This document shows, one piece after another, positions 9,307-17,736 of a DNA stretch of 64,000 nucleotides. The notes under the pieces were generated by a model that did not search any database, was not told the DNA's origin, and saw only the letters and a list, made by a program, of their open reading frames with translations. Position 1 is the stretch's first letter; the number at the start of each line of letters is the position of its first letter. The translations under genes and the position numbers were made by a program. The stretch lies in assembly GCA_024233305.1 (NCBI GenBank), contig JACKPV010000029.1:216485-280484 (forward strand), read 5' to 3'. The DNA is from Verrucomicrobiales bacterium. Lineage in GTDB: Bacteria > Verrucomicrobiota > Verrucomicrobiia > Limisphaerales > J093.

Positions 9307-9717
9307 CTAGGAGCCGGTCGCGGGTGCAACCTGATCCTTGCGGCGCGGGTCAACCCGGCCGGTTGCCTGTCGCACCAAACGCGCGTAATCCGCCCCGGAC
9401 ACCTCCCGCGGCACGGCGCGGCAGCGCGCTTCGCACCCGGGAAACCGCCAGAGGTTCGGAAAGTCGCGGCACTGCTGCGGCTTTACCGGCTGCACCCGGC
9501 AATCCGATCCGTCGAGGAAGACGCATTCGAAGTTCGGTCGTTCGTTCAGTGCCAGCCCGCCCCGATTGCCGCGCAGACGGGTGTAGCGTTCGACGAAGTC
9601 CGCCTCGGCGAGGCCGAGGAAGCCCGCCATCCGGCGGACCTCCACGGCGGTGACGCGCACTTCCCCGGGCCACCGACAGCACTCGGTGCAGCGCTGGCAT
9701 TCGTAGAAGACCGGCAC
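9307..9717 (-). CDS. YkgJ-type cysteine cluster protein (putative Fe-S or zinc binding)
   Basis: A 136-residue protein in the UPF0153/YkgJ class. Cysteine motifs are CQRCTECCRWPG at the start, then CVFLDGSDCRVQPVKPQQCRDFP, the signature of this family. No ATG precedes the conserved part. A GTG at 9717, eight bases after the rhodanese stop, gives the expected start. The family is thought to bind a metal cluster, and its function is unknown. It sits between the rhodanese and radical SAM genes on the same strand. Confidence 0.85.
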   Translation of the reverse strand: MPVFYECQRCTECCRWPGEVRVTAVEVRRMAGFLGLAEADFVERYTRLRGNRGGLALNERPNFECVFLDGSDCRVQPVKPQQCRDFPNLWRFPGCEARCRAVPREVSGADYARLVRQATGRVDPRRKDQVAPATGS

Positions 9718-9725
9718 GGCGGCGG

Positions 9726-10154
9726 CTAGGGTTCCACCGGCTGCCCGGCCTTCTCCCAGTCTTTCATCCCGCCGTCGAGATGCACGACCCGCTTGAAGCC
9801 CAGCTCCTGAAAGACCGCCAGGGCGGAGGTGCTGCGTCCCCCCACCGCGCAATGGACCAGATAGGTCCCGTCGCGATCCAACCCCTCGATCCGCGACCGG
9901 AAGTCGGAGGCCTTGTAGTCGATGTTTTGCGCGCCCTGGATGCGGCCCGCGGCGAATTCCCGCGGGGTGCGCACGTCCAGCACGGTCACCCCGCCCTTCT
10001 GGATCAGGGCGGCGGCACCGGCCGCGTCGACGTGCACAATCTCCGTCCCACCCGACGCCGGCGCCGCGGTGGCCGAGTTCTGGGATGTAACCTCGCTGCA
10101 GCCGGTGAGCCAGACCGCCCCCAGCGCAGCAATGCAACTAATGAACCACTTCAT
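9726..10154 (-). CDS. Rhodanese-domain lipoprotein
   Basis: A 142-residue protein with a lipoprotein signal peptide ending in the lipobox LTGC (Cys near 19), then a single rhodanese domain. The active-site loop CAVGGRS follows the catalytic Cys near 102, and LDVRTPREFAAGRI is the typical N-terminal motif. It probably carries sulfur or acts on thiols at the inner face of the outer membrane or in the periplasm. It is the first gene of the three-gene operon ending with the radical SAM protein. Confidence 0.88.
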   Translation of the reverse strand: MKWFISCIAALGAVWLTGCSEVTSQNSATAAPASGGTEIVHVDAAGAAALIQKGGVTVLDVRTPREFAAGRIQGAQNIDYKASDFRSRIEGLDRDGTYLVHCAVGGRSTSALAVFQELGFKRVVHLDGGMKDWEKAGQPVEP

Positions 10155-10279
10155 GCCCGTCAGTGTGCCATTCGGCGGGCGTTTTTCAAACTCCGTCTGG
10201 GCCCTCCTCCCGAGGGCTTGTTCCCCGGCGCCCCGGCCCGCTCCGCCGGGTGTTCGATCGGGGATGGGAGAGATTCAGG

Positions 10280-10307
10280 TTGACGGGCGGGAGGAGCCGG
10301 ATAAGGT
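10280..10307 (+). promoter_or_regulatory. Candidate promoter of the aroF leader
   Basis: TTGACG at 10280-10285, a 16-base spacer and TAAGGT at 10302-10307. The -10 match is weak. Transcription would start just before the leader-peptide ATG at 10319. Confidence 0.3.
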
Positions 10308-10318
10308 GCGCCGCGTTA

Positions 10319-10393
10319 ATGCGAAGGTTCAGTTCACAGTACCGCACGGCGGTGGGTTGCTGGTTTTACTTTAGCCAGCCGGCCTGCGTGTAG
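10319..10393 (+). CDS. Putative aromatic amino acid leader peptide
   Basis: A 24-residue frame, MRRFSSQYRTAVGCWFYFSQ followed by PACV and a TAG stop. It contains the consecutive codons TGG-TTT-TAC-TTT (Trp-Phe-Tyr-Phe) at 10361-10372, plus another Phe and Tyr. It lies directly upstream of a perfect terminator hairpin and of DAHP synthase, the first enzyme of aromatic amino acid synthesis. This is the layout of a ribosome-mediated attenuator. No strong Shine-Dalgarno sequence lies at normal spacing, so translation is not proven. Confidence 0.6.
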   Translation: MRRFSSQYRTAVGCWFYFSQPACV

Positions 10394-10428
10394 GGCTGCG
10401 ACGACTCGGCAACGACCATCGCACACCG

Positions 10429-10457
10429 AACCGCAGGGAACATGCCTGCGGTTTTTT
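10429..10457 (+). terminator. Intrinsic terminator of the aroF attenuator
   Basis: AACCGCAGG (10429-10437), loop GAACATG and CCTGCGGTT (10445-10453) form a 9-bp stem followed by a run of Ts to 10457. A competing pairing exists: CCTGCG at 10383-10388, inside the end of the leader peptide, is complementary to CGCAGG at 10432-10437, the 5' arm of the terminator. That would be the antiterminator. Confidence 0.75.
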
Positions 10458-10495
10458 GTTGTGATCGCCGGCGCCCGGCAAACCAAACCGAAAAC

Positions 10496-11509
10496 ATGAT
10501 CATCGTTCTCAAGCCCAAAATCACCAAGCGGCAGGAAGCCGCCGTGCTCAAGGAAATCAAGAAGCTCGGCTACCGCCCGCACATCATCCGGGGCGTCGAG
10601 CGTGTCGTGATCGGCGCCATCGGCGACGAACGCACGCAACACACCCTCGAAACGCTCATGACGTGGCCCCAGGTCGAAAACGTCATGCGCGTCCAGAAGC
10701 GCTACAAACTCGTCAGCCGCGAGGCGCATCCGCGCCATTCCACCGTCCGCGCCGGCGACGTCGTGATCGGCGGCCCCGAGGTCGTGGTGATGGCGGGGCC
10801 CTGTTCGGTCGAGAGCGAGAAGCAGCTGATGAAGACGGCCCTGGCCGTGCGCGAGGCGGGGGCGCACATTCTGCGGGGCGGGGCGTTCAAACCGCGGACT
10901 TCGCCCTACGAATTCCAGGGGCTCGGCGAGAAGGGGCTCAAGCTGCTGGCCAAGGCCCGCGCCGAAACCGGCATGCCGGTGATCACCGAACTGCTCGCCG
11001 AGGCGCACGTCGACCTGGTGGCCGAATACGCCGACATCCTCCAGATCGGCACGCGCAACGCGCAGAATTTCCAGTTGCTCGTGGCCGCCGCGAAGACCGG
11101 ACGCCCGGTGCTGCTCAAGCGCGGAATGGCGATGCGCATCGAGGAGTGGCTGCTTGCCGGCGAATACATCCTCGCCAACGAGAATCCGAACCTGCTCTTC
11201 TGCGAACGCGGCATCCGGACCTTCGAGAATTACACCCGCAACACCCTCGACCTGTCAGCGATTCCGATCCTCAAGCAGGAATCGCATTCTCCCGTGGTGA
11301 TCGATCCCAGCCAGGGAACCGGTCGCGCCAGCCTGGTCTCGGCGCTGTGCAAGGGAGCGGTGGCCATGGGCGCCGATGCCCTCCTGATCGAAGTCCATCC
11401 CAATCCGGCCGAAGCCTGGAGCGACGGCGGGCAGCAGTTGACCCTGGACGGTTTCGCCACCCTGATGCAGGAGTTGAAACCCTTCGCCGCCGCCGCCGGG
11501 CGCTCCTGA
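10496..11509 (+). CDS. aroF: 3-deoxy-7-phosphoheptulonate (DAHP) synthase, AroF/class Ibeta type
   Basis: A 337-residue protein. The N-terminal 70 residues form the ferredoxin-like (ACT-related) regulatory domain (MIIVLKPKITKRQEAAVLKE), followed by the catalytic TIM barrel: MAGPCSVES, RGGAFKPRTSPYEFQG, LLKRGM, CERGIRTFE and DPSQGTGR. It condenses phosphoenolpyruvate with erythrose 4-phosphate in the cytoplasm. An earlier in-frame ATG at 10442 lies inside the terminator stem, so 10496 is the better start. Expression is probably controlled by the upstream attenuator. The TGA stop (11507-11509) is at the same time the 3-bp flank of a family A element. Confidence 0.95.
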   Translation: MIIVLKPKITKRQEAAVLKEIKKLGYRPHIIRGVERVVIGAIGDERTQHTLETLMTWPQVENVMRVQKRYKLVSREAHPRHSTVRAGDVVIGGPEVVVMAGPCSVESEKQLMKTALAVREAGAHILRGGAFKPRTSPYEFQGLGEKGLKLLAKARAETGMPVITELLAEAHVDLVAEYADILQIGTRNAQNFQLLVAAAKTGRPVLLKRGMAMRIEEWLLAGEYILANENPNLLFCERGIRTFENYTRNTLDLSAIPILKQESHSPVVIDPSQGTGRASLVSALCKGAVAMGADALLIEVHPNPAEAWSDGGQQLTLDGFATLMQELKPFAAAAGRS

Positions 11510-11705
11510 GCCGTATCGATTCAACACGCCCTAGCCGCCGACGTGTAGTCGGCGCTGAAATCCAAGGGCTTATGCGGTCCCGCCGGTTTCGACCAGCAGG
11601 CACGTTTCGGCGAATCGTCGCGCCCGGCGGCAGGCGTTCGCGTATCCCCGCTGAATCATGCGCCGACTACACGTCGGCGGCTACGGCTTACTGAATCGTT
11701 ACGGC
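11510..11705 (+). repeat. Dispersed element, family A, complete type copy
   Basis: 196 bp with inverted ends GCCGTATCGATTCA and TGAATCGTTACGGC (one mismatch). Just inside, a perfect 23-bp inverted repeat begins AGCCGCCGACGTGTAGTCGG, itself a small hairpin. It starts directly after the aroF stop codon and is followed by TCA at 11706-11708. It has no coding capacity. Confidence 0.9.
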
Positions 11706-11708
11706 TCA

Positions 11709-11903
11709 GCCGTAACCATGCAGTGGGATTAACCACGGATGGGCGCGGATGGGCACGGATATTGAGGGAAACCAGAATCGCGCGCCCTGGGCTCGGGCTC
11801 ACCATTTAGTGAGGTCTCCCGGCTTCTCCGCCATGGCGGCAGCGCCGCGCCCCATCCGTGGCATCCGTGCCCATCCGCGGTCCATTGACTGAATCGATAC
11901 GGC
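11709..11903 (+). repeat. Dispersed element, family B, complete
   Basis: 195 bp with ends GCCGTAACCATGCAG and CTGAATCGATACGGC, almost the same ends as family A. It is flanked by TCA on both sides (11706-11708 and 11904-11906). The interior holds long inverted arms around CGGATGGGC and GCCCATCCGCGG. Confidence 0.88.
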
Positions 11904-11906
11904 TCA

Positions 11907-11969
11907 GCCGCCGCGCCCCATCCGTGGCATCCGTGCCCATCCGCGGTCCATTGACTGAATCGATACGGC
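11907..11969 (+). repeat. Partial duplicate of family B right end
   Basis: A near-exact copy of the last 63 bases of the preceding element, again followed by TCA (11970-11972). It looks like a tandem duplication by recombination between the shared ends. Confidence 0.85.
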
Positions 11970-12002
11970 TCAGGGCGTCGCGGCTCTCCGCCCTCCCTCC
12001 GC

Positions 12003-13601
12003 CTACCACTGCGCCGCCGCGTGAACACCCCTCACGAAGAAGTTGTCCACCTGGATGGCCGTCACCCCCACTGGGGTCGGGGTGACATAGAGCGCCTCCA
12101 TCCCTCGCGGACTTCGCGCGTCGATGGCCGAACCCACCGAGATCGGCGTCTCGGGATCTTCGAGATCAAACAACTCCAGCGTCAGTTTATCCCCCACCGC
12201 CCAGAAGCGCAGTCGGTAGTCCTGCGCCGGATCCACCGCCGGCAAGCTGGTCTCTTGCAGAACTTCGCGGCCGGGGCCGGTGAGGGAGAGCAGCGACTCG
12301 CCCGGGTTGCCCGGTTGCCTGAACGTCAACCGGCCCAGGTAGTGTCGGTCTGGCAGACCATCCACGTCAGCGAACCAGGTCCAGTCCTCCGGATTGGCCC
12401 GCAGCACTATGCCAAACGCCGAACCCTCCGCCATCGTGGCCTCCCAATCCACGATATCCACCGAAGCCACGCAGTCGCCCCACCACAAGCCTTGGACTCC
12501 GTAGCGCATGACGAAGTCGACGTCGCCGAGGTTCATACCCAAAGCACTTCCATGCCCGGAGGACGACCTAAACGAGAGATTGCCGCCGGAGCTGTCCGGA
12601 GTTGCCTTCCCGACAGACCACGCGTTGCCCGTTGCGAAGTCGATTTCCCAGTGGGCTCCTGGTCCTAGCCGGAAGAACCGGTACGTATCATCCAACGCCA
12701 TTTGCGCGCTGTAGCCAACCGGAGAAGCCACGATCTCCGCTGCGTACGGCACCCACGTCCCGGTTAAAGAACCGGCCTGGAGCAGCAGTGCGTCCGCCTC
12801 CCACTCCACCGCCATGGTGTTCGCCGCAGCGCGTCGGGCGGTCATCGCCAGCGGCGCCGGATCTTGCGAGCAGCGCCAATTATCGAATGCCAACACCGCC
12901 CCAACCCCGGTTGGCGCCTCCCCGCCAACGCTTATCACCGACATTCGACCGAGGTATGGGGCACCGGGGTCCGCGCCTTGGAACGTCGCATCCACGGCGG
13001 GCCGATCAAGAAACTCCTGGCGCTGGATGACTTCCCCAGAATCCCGCCGCGCAACTGTTCCGGTAAGCCGCAAGTTGTCACCCTCCCGTCTCATGTTAAG
13101 ACTGAGGGTTTCCGGACCAGTCTGGGGCCCCACCCAGACTCGGAAGAGCCAGGTGGTGTTTCCAACCCCCTTGGTCAGCACAAGGTAGTCATCGTCCAGC
13201 CTGTACAACCCGTATTGCCCCTCCCCCCATGTGTGGTATTCCGATGTGTCGGCGAATCTTGCCCCCAGACCCGCCGACCAGAAGCTAACGTTGCTGACCA
13301 GATCGACCGAGAACGTGAGCGGCTCGGTCTCGGGGATTTCATAGGTTCTGTAGTCCAATGCCACACCCCACATGCCGGGGGGTAGCACGAAATTCAGTTC
13401 CCCATCAACCACCTGAACGTCCACGTCCGCTCGCTGCACGTTCCAGGCGAGTCGAAGCTCCCCCTCGAAATCACTGATGACATCTGCCTGCATCCGACCG
13501 CACACGCTGGCCGCGAGTTCCAATCCCAAGAGGGTCGCGAGCGACGGATGTCTATGGACCGGACCAGGGCGGATGCGGTGATGTGTTTGATTTGTCTTCA
13601 T
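12003..13601 (-). CDS. Secreted protein of unknown function, paralogue A
   Basis: A 532-residue protein with an N-terminal signal-like segment (about residues 20-40) and otherwise beta-rich sequence. It shares an order of motifs with the next gene upstream: DGEL(N/H)..., (S/F)SVD(L/V)VS, WWxDCVASVDIV, GIVLRA, HY(L/V)GRLTF(R/K)QPGNP, (L/I)TGPG(R/G)EVLQET, DYRLRFWAVG and a C-terminal end in AxW. These repeated blocks suggest two concanavalin-like halves. I do not recognise a named family. It probably works outside the cytoplasm. It is the second gene of a tandem pair. Confidence 0.8.
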   Translation of the reverse strand: MKTNQTHHRIRPGPVHRHPSLATLLGLELAASVCGRMQADVISDFEGELRLAWNVQRADVDVQVVDGELNFVLPPGMWGVALDYRTYEIPETEPLTFSVDLVSNVSFWSAGLGARFADTSEYHTWGEGQYGLYRLDDDYLVLTKGVGNTTWLFRVWVGPQTGPETLSLNMRREGDNLRLTGTVARRDSGEVIQRQEFLDRPAVDATFQGADPGAPYLGRMSVISVGGEAPTGVGAVLAFDNWRCSQDPAPLAMTARRAAANTMAVEWEADALLLQAGSLTGTWVPYAAEIVASPVGYSAQMALDDTYRFFRLGPGAHWEIDFATGNAWSVGKATPDSSGGNLSFRSSSGHGSALGMNLGDVDFVMRYGVQGLWWGDCVASVDIVDWEATMAEGSAFGIVLRANPEDWTWFADVDGLPDRHYLGRLTFRQPGNPGESLLSLTGPGREVLQETSLPAVDPAQDYRLRFWAVGDKLTLELFDLEDPETPISVGSAIDARSPRGMEALYVTPTPVGVTAIQVDNFFVRGVHAAAQW

Positions 13602-13634
13602 GAATTCTTCTCGCGCGTTTGTGTCTCTCCCATC

Positions 13635-15251
13635 CTACCACTCTGCCGGGGTCCAGACACCCCAGAGGCAGAAGTTGTCGAACATGATCTGCGTCCGGCC
13701 GTTCGGTCTCGCGGTCAGGCACAGGGCTTCGATCCCGGTCGGGCTGCGTTCGTCGCTGGCCTCGCAGGTCGCCACTGGGTTGGCCAGATCGGCGAAGTCG
13801 AACAACTCCGCTCTCAGGTGGCTGCCCACAGCCCAGAATCGAAGCCGGTAGTCGGAAACCAGATCCACGGCCGGCAGCGGGGTCTCCTGCAGCACCTCGC
13901 CCCCCGGGCCAGTGATCGACAGCGCCGATTCCAGAGGATTCCCTGGCTGCTTGAAGGTCAGGCGTCCGACGTAGTGTTTCTCCGGCAACCCCTCCTCCTC
14001 GATCAGCCAGAAGCCGGCCTGCGGCTTCGCCCGCAGCACGATCCCCAAGGCGACGCCTTCCTCCACGGTCGTGTCTTGGGCCACGATGTCCACCGACGCC
14101 ACACAGTCCCTCCACCAAACGCCCGTGACATCCCTACGAAGCAGATAATCTCCCTCACCCAGATCCGTCCCGTGGATCACTGCATGCCCCAGCCACGGTC
14201 GGAGATGGAGGAACCCGCCAGGCGCCCCGGCGACAGCTTTGGCAGTCCGCCATTCGATGAAACTCTGGGACCCAACTGAGAAATGCCGGCCAGGTTGCAC
14301 TTGGAAGAATCGCTGGGCTCCCAGCAGAGACGTCCGGCTGGTGCAGCGGTTCTCGACGTTGCCGACCTCGGCGATGCAGGGCGCCCATGGACCTTGCGGC
14401 GAGCTCGACTCCAACAGGACGGCGGACCCGTCCCACGTCACTTTCGCCTGATGGTCGATCGTGCACGCGATCGCAAGGTCTGGAGGCAACGGAGGGTGGG
14501 AGCAAACCAGATTGTCAATCACCGCACTGCCCGGCCCTGCCGCCGTCCCGTAGGTGTCGCAAGCCAGGTTGCGCGGCGGATGGAGGAACGGAGCGCCGTT
14601 GTCGTTCACCGCAAGCGCAAGGGTTGGATCGACGCCGGGCGTATCAAGGAACGGCACCGATGCGAGCATTTTGCCGTTCGTGCGCAGGACGGATTCGCCA
14701 ACCATCTGCAGACTGTCCCCTTGGCACATCAACCGGAGCCGCATGGTCTCGGGTGCGCGCAAGGCCGGCATGGACGCCTCGGCAAGCCAGATACCACCGA
14801 ACTGGCCGCTGCTGTCTGTCCACCACTTGGCGATCCGGAGCGAGTCAATCATCCGAAACACCCCGTAGCCGCCTGAGGGCGCACCTTCGGCCCCCCGGTC
14901 GAACTCGCACCACATACCCACCCTCCATGTCGTGGACCCCATGCTGACGACGTCAACGGAGAAGACGAGCGGTTCCGACTGAGGGATCGCGTGGGAGCAC
15001 AGATAGCCAATCGTTGCCACCCCATCCGCCGGTACTCCCAAATGCAGCTCTCCGTTGATGATTTCGACGTGCGTATTCCCCCCGCCCCGATTTGCCCAGA
15101 AGCGATAGCCCTGCTCGAAGCCGTCGATGTATTCCGCCTGTATCGTTCCGCACAGGCCGGCCGCCAGGACCACCGGCAAGGCCGCCATGAGCGACAGGCG
15201 TGGTTGAGTGGGACCGCAGTGGGGGCCACAACGTTGTCGGGATCTGTTCAT
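13635..15251 (-). CDS. Secreted protein of unknown function, paralogue B
   Basis: A 538-residue paralogue of the following gene, separated by 33 bases. The signal peptide is about residues 20-39 (LSLMAALPVVLAAGLCGTIQA). The start at 15251 is chosen because GAGGAG lies six bases upstream; another ATG is two codons earlier. It shares with its neighbour the blocks WWRDCVASVDIV, HYVGRLTFKQPGNP, ITGPGGEVLQET and DYRLRFWAVG. Tryptophan-rich, beta-rich content fits a carbohydrate or surface-binding protein, which is inference. Both genes are likely co-transcribed from here. Confidence 0.8.
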   Translation of the reverse strand: MNRSRQRCGPHCGPTQPRLSLMAALPVVLAAGLCGTIQAEYIDGFEQGYRFWANRGGGNTHVEIINGELHLGVPADGVATIGYLCSHAIPQSEPLVFSVDVVSMGSTTWRVGMWCEFDRGAEGAPSGGYGVFRMIDSLRIAKWWTDSSGQFGGIWLAEASMPALRAPETMRLRLMCQGDSLQMVGESVLRTNGKMLASVPFLDTPGVDPTLALAVNDNGAPFLHPPRNLACDTYGTAAGPGSAVIDNLVCSHPPLPPDLAIACTIDHQAKVTWDGSAVLLESSSPQGPWAPCIAEVGNVENRCTSRTSLLGAQRFFQVQPGRHFSVGSQSFIEWRTAKAVAGAPGGFLHLRPWLGHAVIHGTDLGEGDYLLRRDVTGVWWRDCVASVDIVAQDTTVEEGVALGIVLRAKPQAGFWLIEEEGLPEKHYVGRLTFKQPGNPLESALSITGPGGEVLQETPLPAVDLVSDYRLRFWAVGSHLRAELFDFADLANPVATCEASDERSPTGIEALCLTARPNGRTQIMFDNFCLWGVWTPAEW

Positions 15252-16201
15252 TGCCATCTCCTCACTTTCTTGTTGTTCGTTTCTGGATCGGCTCGCACGG
15301 TCTGTCGCCGCTCGGCGTGCCTCGCGGGGCAGGACACGGCGTTGGGCCGGCGACAACCGGCATTAACACCAAGCGTGCCAGACCTCGTCTCCCCGCCGCC
15401 GGGCGCTCATCGGAATGCGGATTCGTGCGTCGATTCGGCGCTGGGCGAAGCCGGATGTCTCGGGCGGGAGTGGTTGCCGGCTTTTCCTAAGCATTTCTCC
15501 CGGAGAATCGTTCACCGCTCGAAGCCAAGCCGTCCGCCGCCGCCGGCGAGTCGAGACGCGAACGACAGCGAGGATCATGTCGGAGACAATTCGTTCAAGA
15601 ATGACGCCGACGCTGACATGAGACCCGGGCTTCCTATTCAAAAACCAATCAAACCATCCCAGCGGATTTGAATAGGCTATGGATGGAGTTTGAATGGGCG
15701 GGCTCGGGGCTGAGAATCCCACTGGAGGGGCGCGCTCTGCGAGCCCCTGGAACAAAGCCAGGGCGTCACGGAGCTCCGCCCTCCATCACGATGGCGGCTC
15801 GGCAGGCGATCCACGAGGGGATTTCGAGCGGCGCGCAGGGGACTGCGCGCCCTACCCGGAGCCTGTGGTAGGGCGCGTCACTCCGTGCGCGCCGTTTCGG
15901 GCAGAGAGTGATCCTACGCGACCCCTGGCGGCGACTGAGAACCTGGCGCCCCATCTCTTCCGTCCCTGACCGGACTCGCTCCCCACTGGTCCCCCGCGCC
16001 CCCAGCGATGAATCGCCGACAGTGAGCCTGTCACTATATTTCGGCAGAACTCTCGAACTCGCGTGACGGTTGCGGGTTGAAAACCCGCGATACGACAGAC
16101 TCGGAGGCCGGCGTTACGACCTTGTCACTCGCCCTGAGGTTGGGGGCGGTTACGACCATGTCGTTCTCGACGGGCCAGGGGCTTCTCGCTAGTTTGGCGG
16201 C
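15252..16201. other. Intergenic region with family C repeat
   Basis: No gene is visible in this 950-base stretch between divergent genes. It is less GC-rich near 15590-15700 (TTCAAGAATGACGCC, TATTCAAAAACC), where a promoter of the left-hand pair may lie. A family C repeat occupies about 15716-15901. Confidence 0.5.
15716..15901 (+). repeat. Dispersed GC hairpin repeat, family C
   Basis: Contains the hairpin GGCGCGCA-ggggac-TGCGCGCC at 15828-15849, followed by a second inverted block with GGGCGCGTCACTCCGTGCGC. The same hairpin and flank recur at 30700-30770. It is intergenic in both cases. Confidence 0.7.
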
Positions 16202-16813
16202 GTGAAATCCGGCAGCTCGACGGTCAGGTCCTTTCCGGACGCACGGCTGGTGTTGGCATCGGCCTCCCCACGCCGGCGGGAGTTGCTGGCGCAATTGGGG
16301 GTCGAATTCGCCGTGATTGAGGCGGCGGTCGAGGAACACACCGGCGAACAACTCACCGCGCGCGAAGTCGGACTCCTGAACGCCCACCACAAGGCCCGGG
16401 CCGTCGCCAAACAACATGCCGACTGCCTGGTCATCGGAGCCGACACGGTGGTGTGTCTCGGAGCGAGGCTCTTCGGCAAACCCGGGACGATCACCGAGGC
16501 GGAGGCGATGCTCGCGGCGCTGGCCGGGCGCACCCACCACGTGGTGACGGGCGTCTGTCTGCTGGAACTGCGCCACCATCGCGAGCGGCTGTTCGCCGAG
16601 ACCTCCGCGGTGACGTTTCGCGAGTTGGATCGGCCGGCAATCCGGCGTTATCTGGCGCGCATCAACCCGCTCGACAAGGCGGGTGGTTACGCGATCCAGG
16701 AATACGGCACCGACCTGATCAGCAACCTGAGCGGTTCCTTCTCGAACGTGATGGGCCTGCCGCTCGAACGACTCGGCGCGGAACTGGGCGCCTGGCCCGG
16801 AACCACCACCTGA
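16202..16813 (+). CDS. maf: Maf family nucleotide pyrophosphatase
   Basis: A 203-residue protein with the Maf signature LASASPRRRELLAQLG at residues 17-32, the catalytic IGADTVV near 80 and GYAIQEYG near 160. Maf proteins hydrolyse non-canonical or pyrimidine nucleoside triphosphates in the cytoplasm; the D-T-V-V form fits the dTTP/UTP-type subgroup. The start is GTG at 16202, since no ATG gives the expected length. The first 14 residues are not part of the family core. Confidence 0.93.
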   Translation: MKSGSSTVRSFPDARLVLASASPRRRELLAQLGVEFAVIEAAVEEHTGEQLTAREVGLLNAHHKARAVAKQHADCLVIGADTVVCLGARLFGKPGTITEAEAMLAALAGRTHHVVTGVCLLELRHHRERLFAETSAVTFRELDRPAIRRYLARINPLDKAGGYAIQEYGTDLISNLSGSFSNVMGLPLERLGAELGAWPGTTT

Positions 16814-16819
16814 CCCCTT

Positions 16820-16890
16820 CGCCGTGGCGGGCCCACAAAGCGGTGTCGAGGCCACCGCACTCCAAAAGGCCCGCCTCCACACGGACGGCG
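16820..16890 (-). repeat. Diverged single copy of the family E repeat
   Basis: Read on the minus strand it contains TTTTGGAGTGCGGTGGCC, then GACACCGCTTTGTGGG and CCGCCACGGCGAAGG. This is close to the first 60 bases of the 152-bp unit triplicated at 42813. It sits between the convergent ends of maf and the DUF1080 gene. Confidence 0.7.
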
Positions 16891-16924
16891 AGCTGACGGA
16901 AGGGAGCGGTCGGTTGCCTTCGCC

Positions 16925-17590
16925 TCAAGGCACTTCCAGGATCCGGAGCTTCCGGTACCAGGCCTCGCTCGGCGGGCCGCCGTGAATCTGCAGCCCGATC
17001 AAACCGTGCTGCGGGATGGTGTCGTCGGTCTCGGTGTAGTCCACCGTTTGAACCCCGTTGATCCAAAGCCGGAGGCGTGGGCCTTCGCATCGGATGATGT
17101 ACTCGTTCCAGTCACCGGGTTTGAGCACGGCGGCCACGTCCGCGGGATCGGCCTTCGCGAGCACCCGGTTGCGACGCGATTCGTCATAGAGGCAACCCCA
17201 CCATTCCGGCCCGCCGAGGTCGGCCTGGTAGCCGCTGACCTCATGGTGATTCGGGACGCGTTGCGAACGGATTTGAATACCGGCGTTCACGCCCTCGCCG
17301 AGGACCTTGAACTCGAGCCGGAGAAGGAAGTTGGTGTAACTGCGGGTCGTGCAGAGGAACTCATTGCGCGGAACGGGACGTTCGAGGTTGCCCCCGACCA
17401 ACGCCCCGTCCTGAATGCGCCACGTGCGGTTGGTCTCGCCTTCCCAGCCCGCGAATGAAGTGCCGTCAAACAGCGGAACCATCGAGCGGGCGCCGTCCGC
17501 CCCGACGGCGATCAGGTGGGCATCGGCAGCCTGCAGGCCGGCGACCAGCGCAAGCGCGACGGCCGCCGCGAAGGCAACGAGAGGTCTCAT
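16925..17590 (-). CDS. DUF1080 / 3-keto-disaccharide hydrolase-like secreted protein
   Basis: A 221-residue protein with a signal peptide (residues 1-22, cleaving near LQAADA) and one DUF1080 domain: PLFDGTSFAGWEG, NFLLRLEFKVLGEGVNAGI, GDWNEYIIRCEG and HGLIGLQIHGG. These concanavalin-like proteins are common in Verrucomicrobia and Planctomycetes, and some hydrolyse 3-keto glycosides. It lies convergent to maf and divergent from etfB. Confidence 0.9.
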   Translation of the reverse strand: MRPLVAFAAAVALALVAGLQAADAHLIAVGADGARSMVPLFDGTSFAGWEGETNRTWRIQDGALVGGNLERPVPRNEFLCTTRSYTNFLLRLEFKVLGEGVNAGIQIRSQRVPNHHEVSGYQADLGGPEWWGCLYDESRRNRVLAKADPADVAAVLKPGDWNEYIIRCEGPRLRLWINGVQTVDYTETDDTIPQHGLIGLQIHGGPPSEAWYRKLRILEVP

Positions 17591-17736
17591 GGCTGCAGGC
17601 TAACGGTCCGGCGGCGGCCCTGTCGAGCCGGCAAGCCGCGTCCGGCTGGCATGGGCGGCCGCTTTTACGCTTGGAGCCGGGCAAGCGGCTGTGCTTTAAC
17701 GGCGCTCGACAGACCAACAGCAGCAGCATCAAACGT

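Noticed and set aside
11510..11705. Short ORFs in family A elements (for example frames reading ...DYTSAATA...)
   Set aside because: They appear in every copy with frameshifts and read through inverted repeats, so they are not genes.
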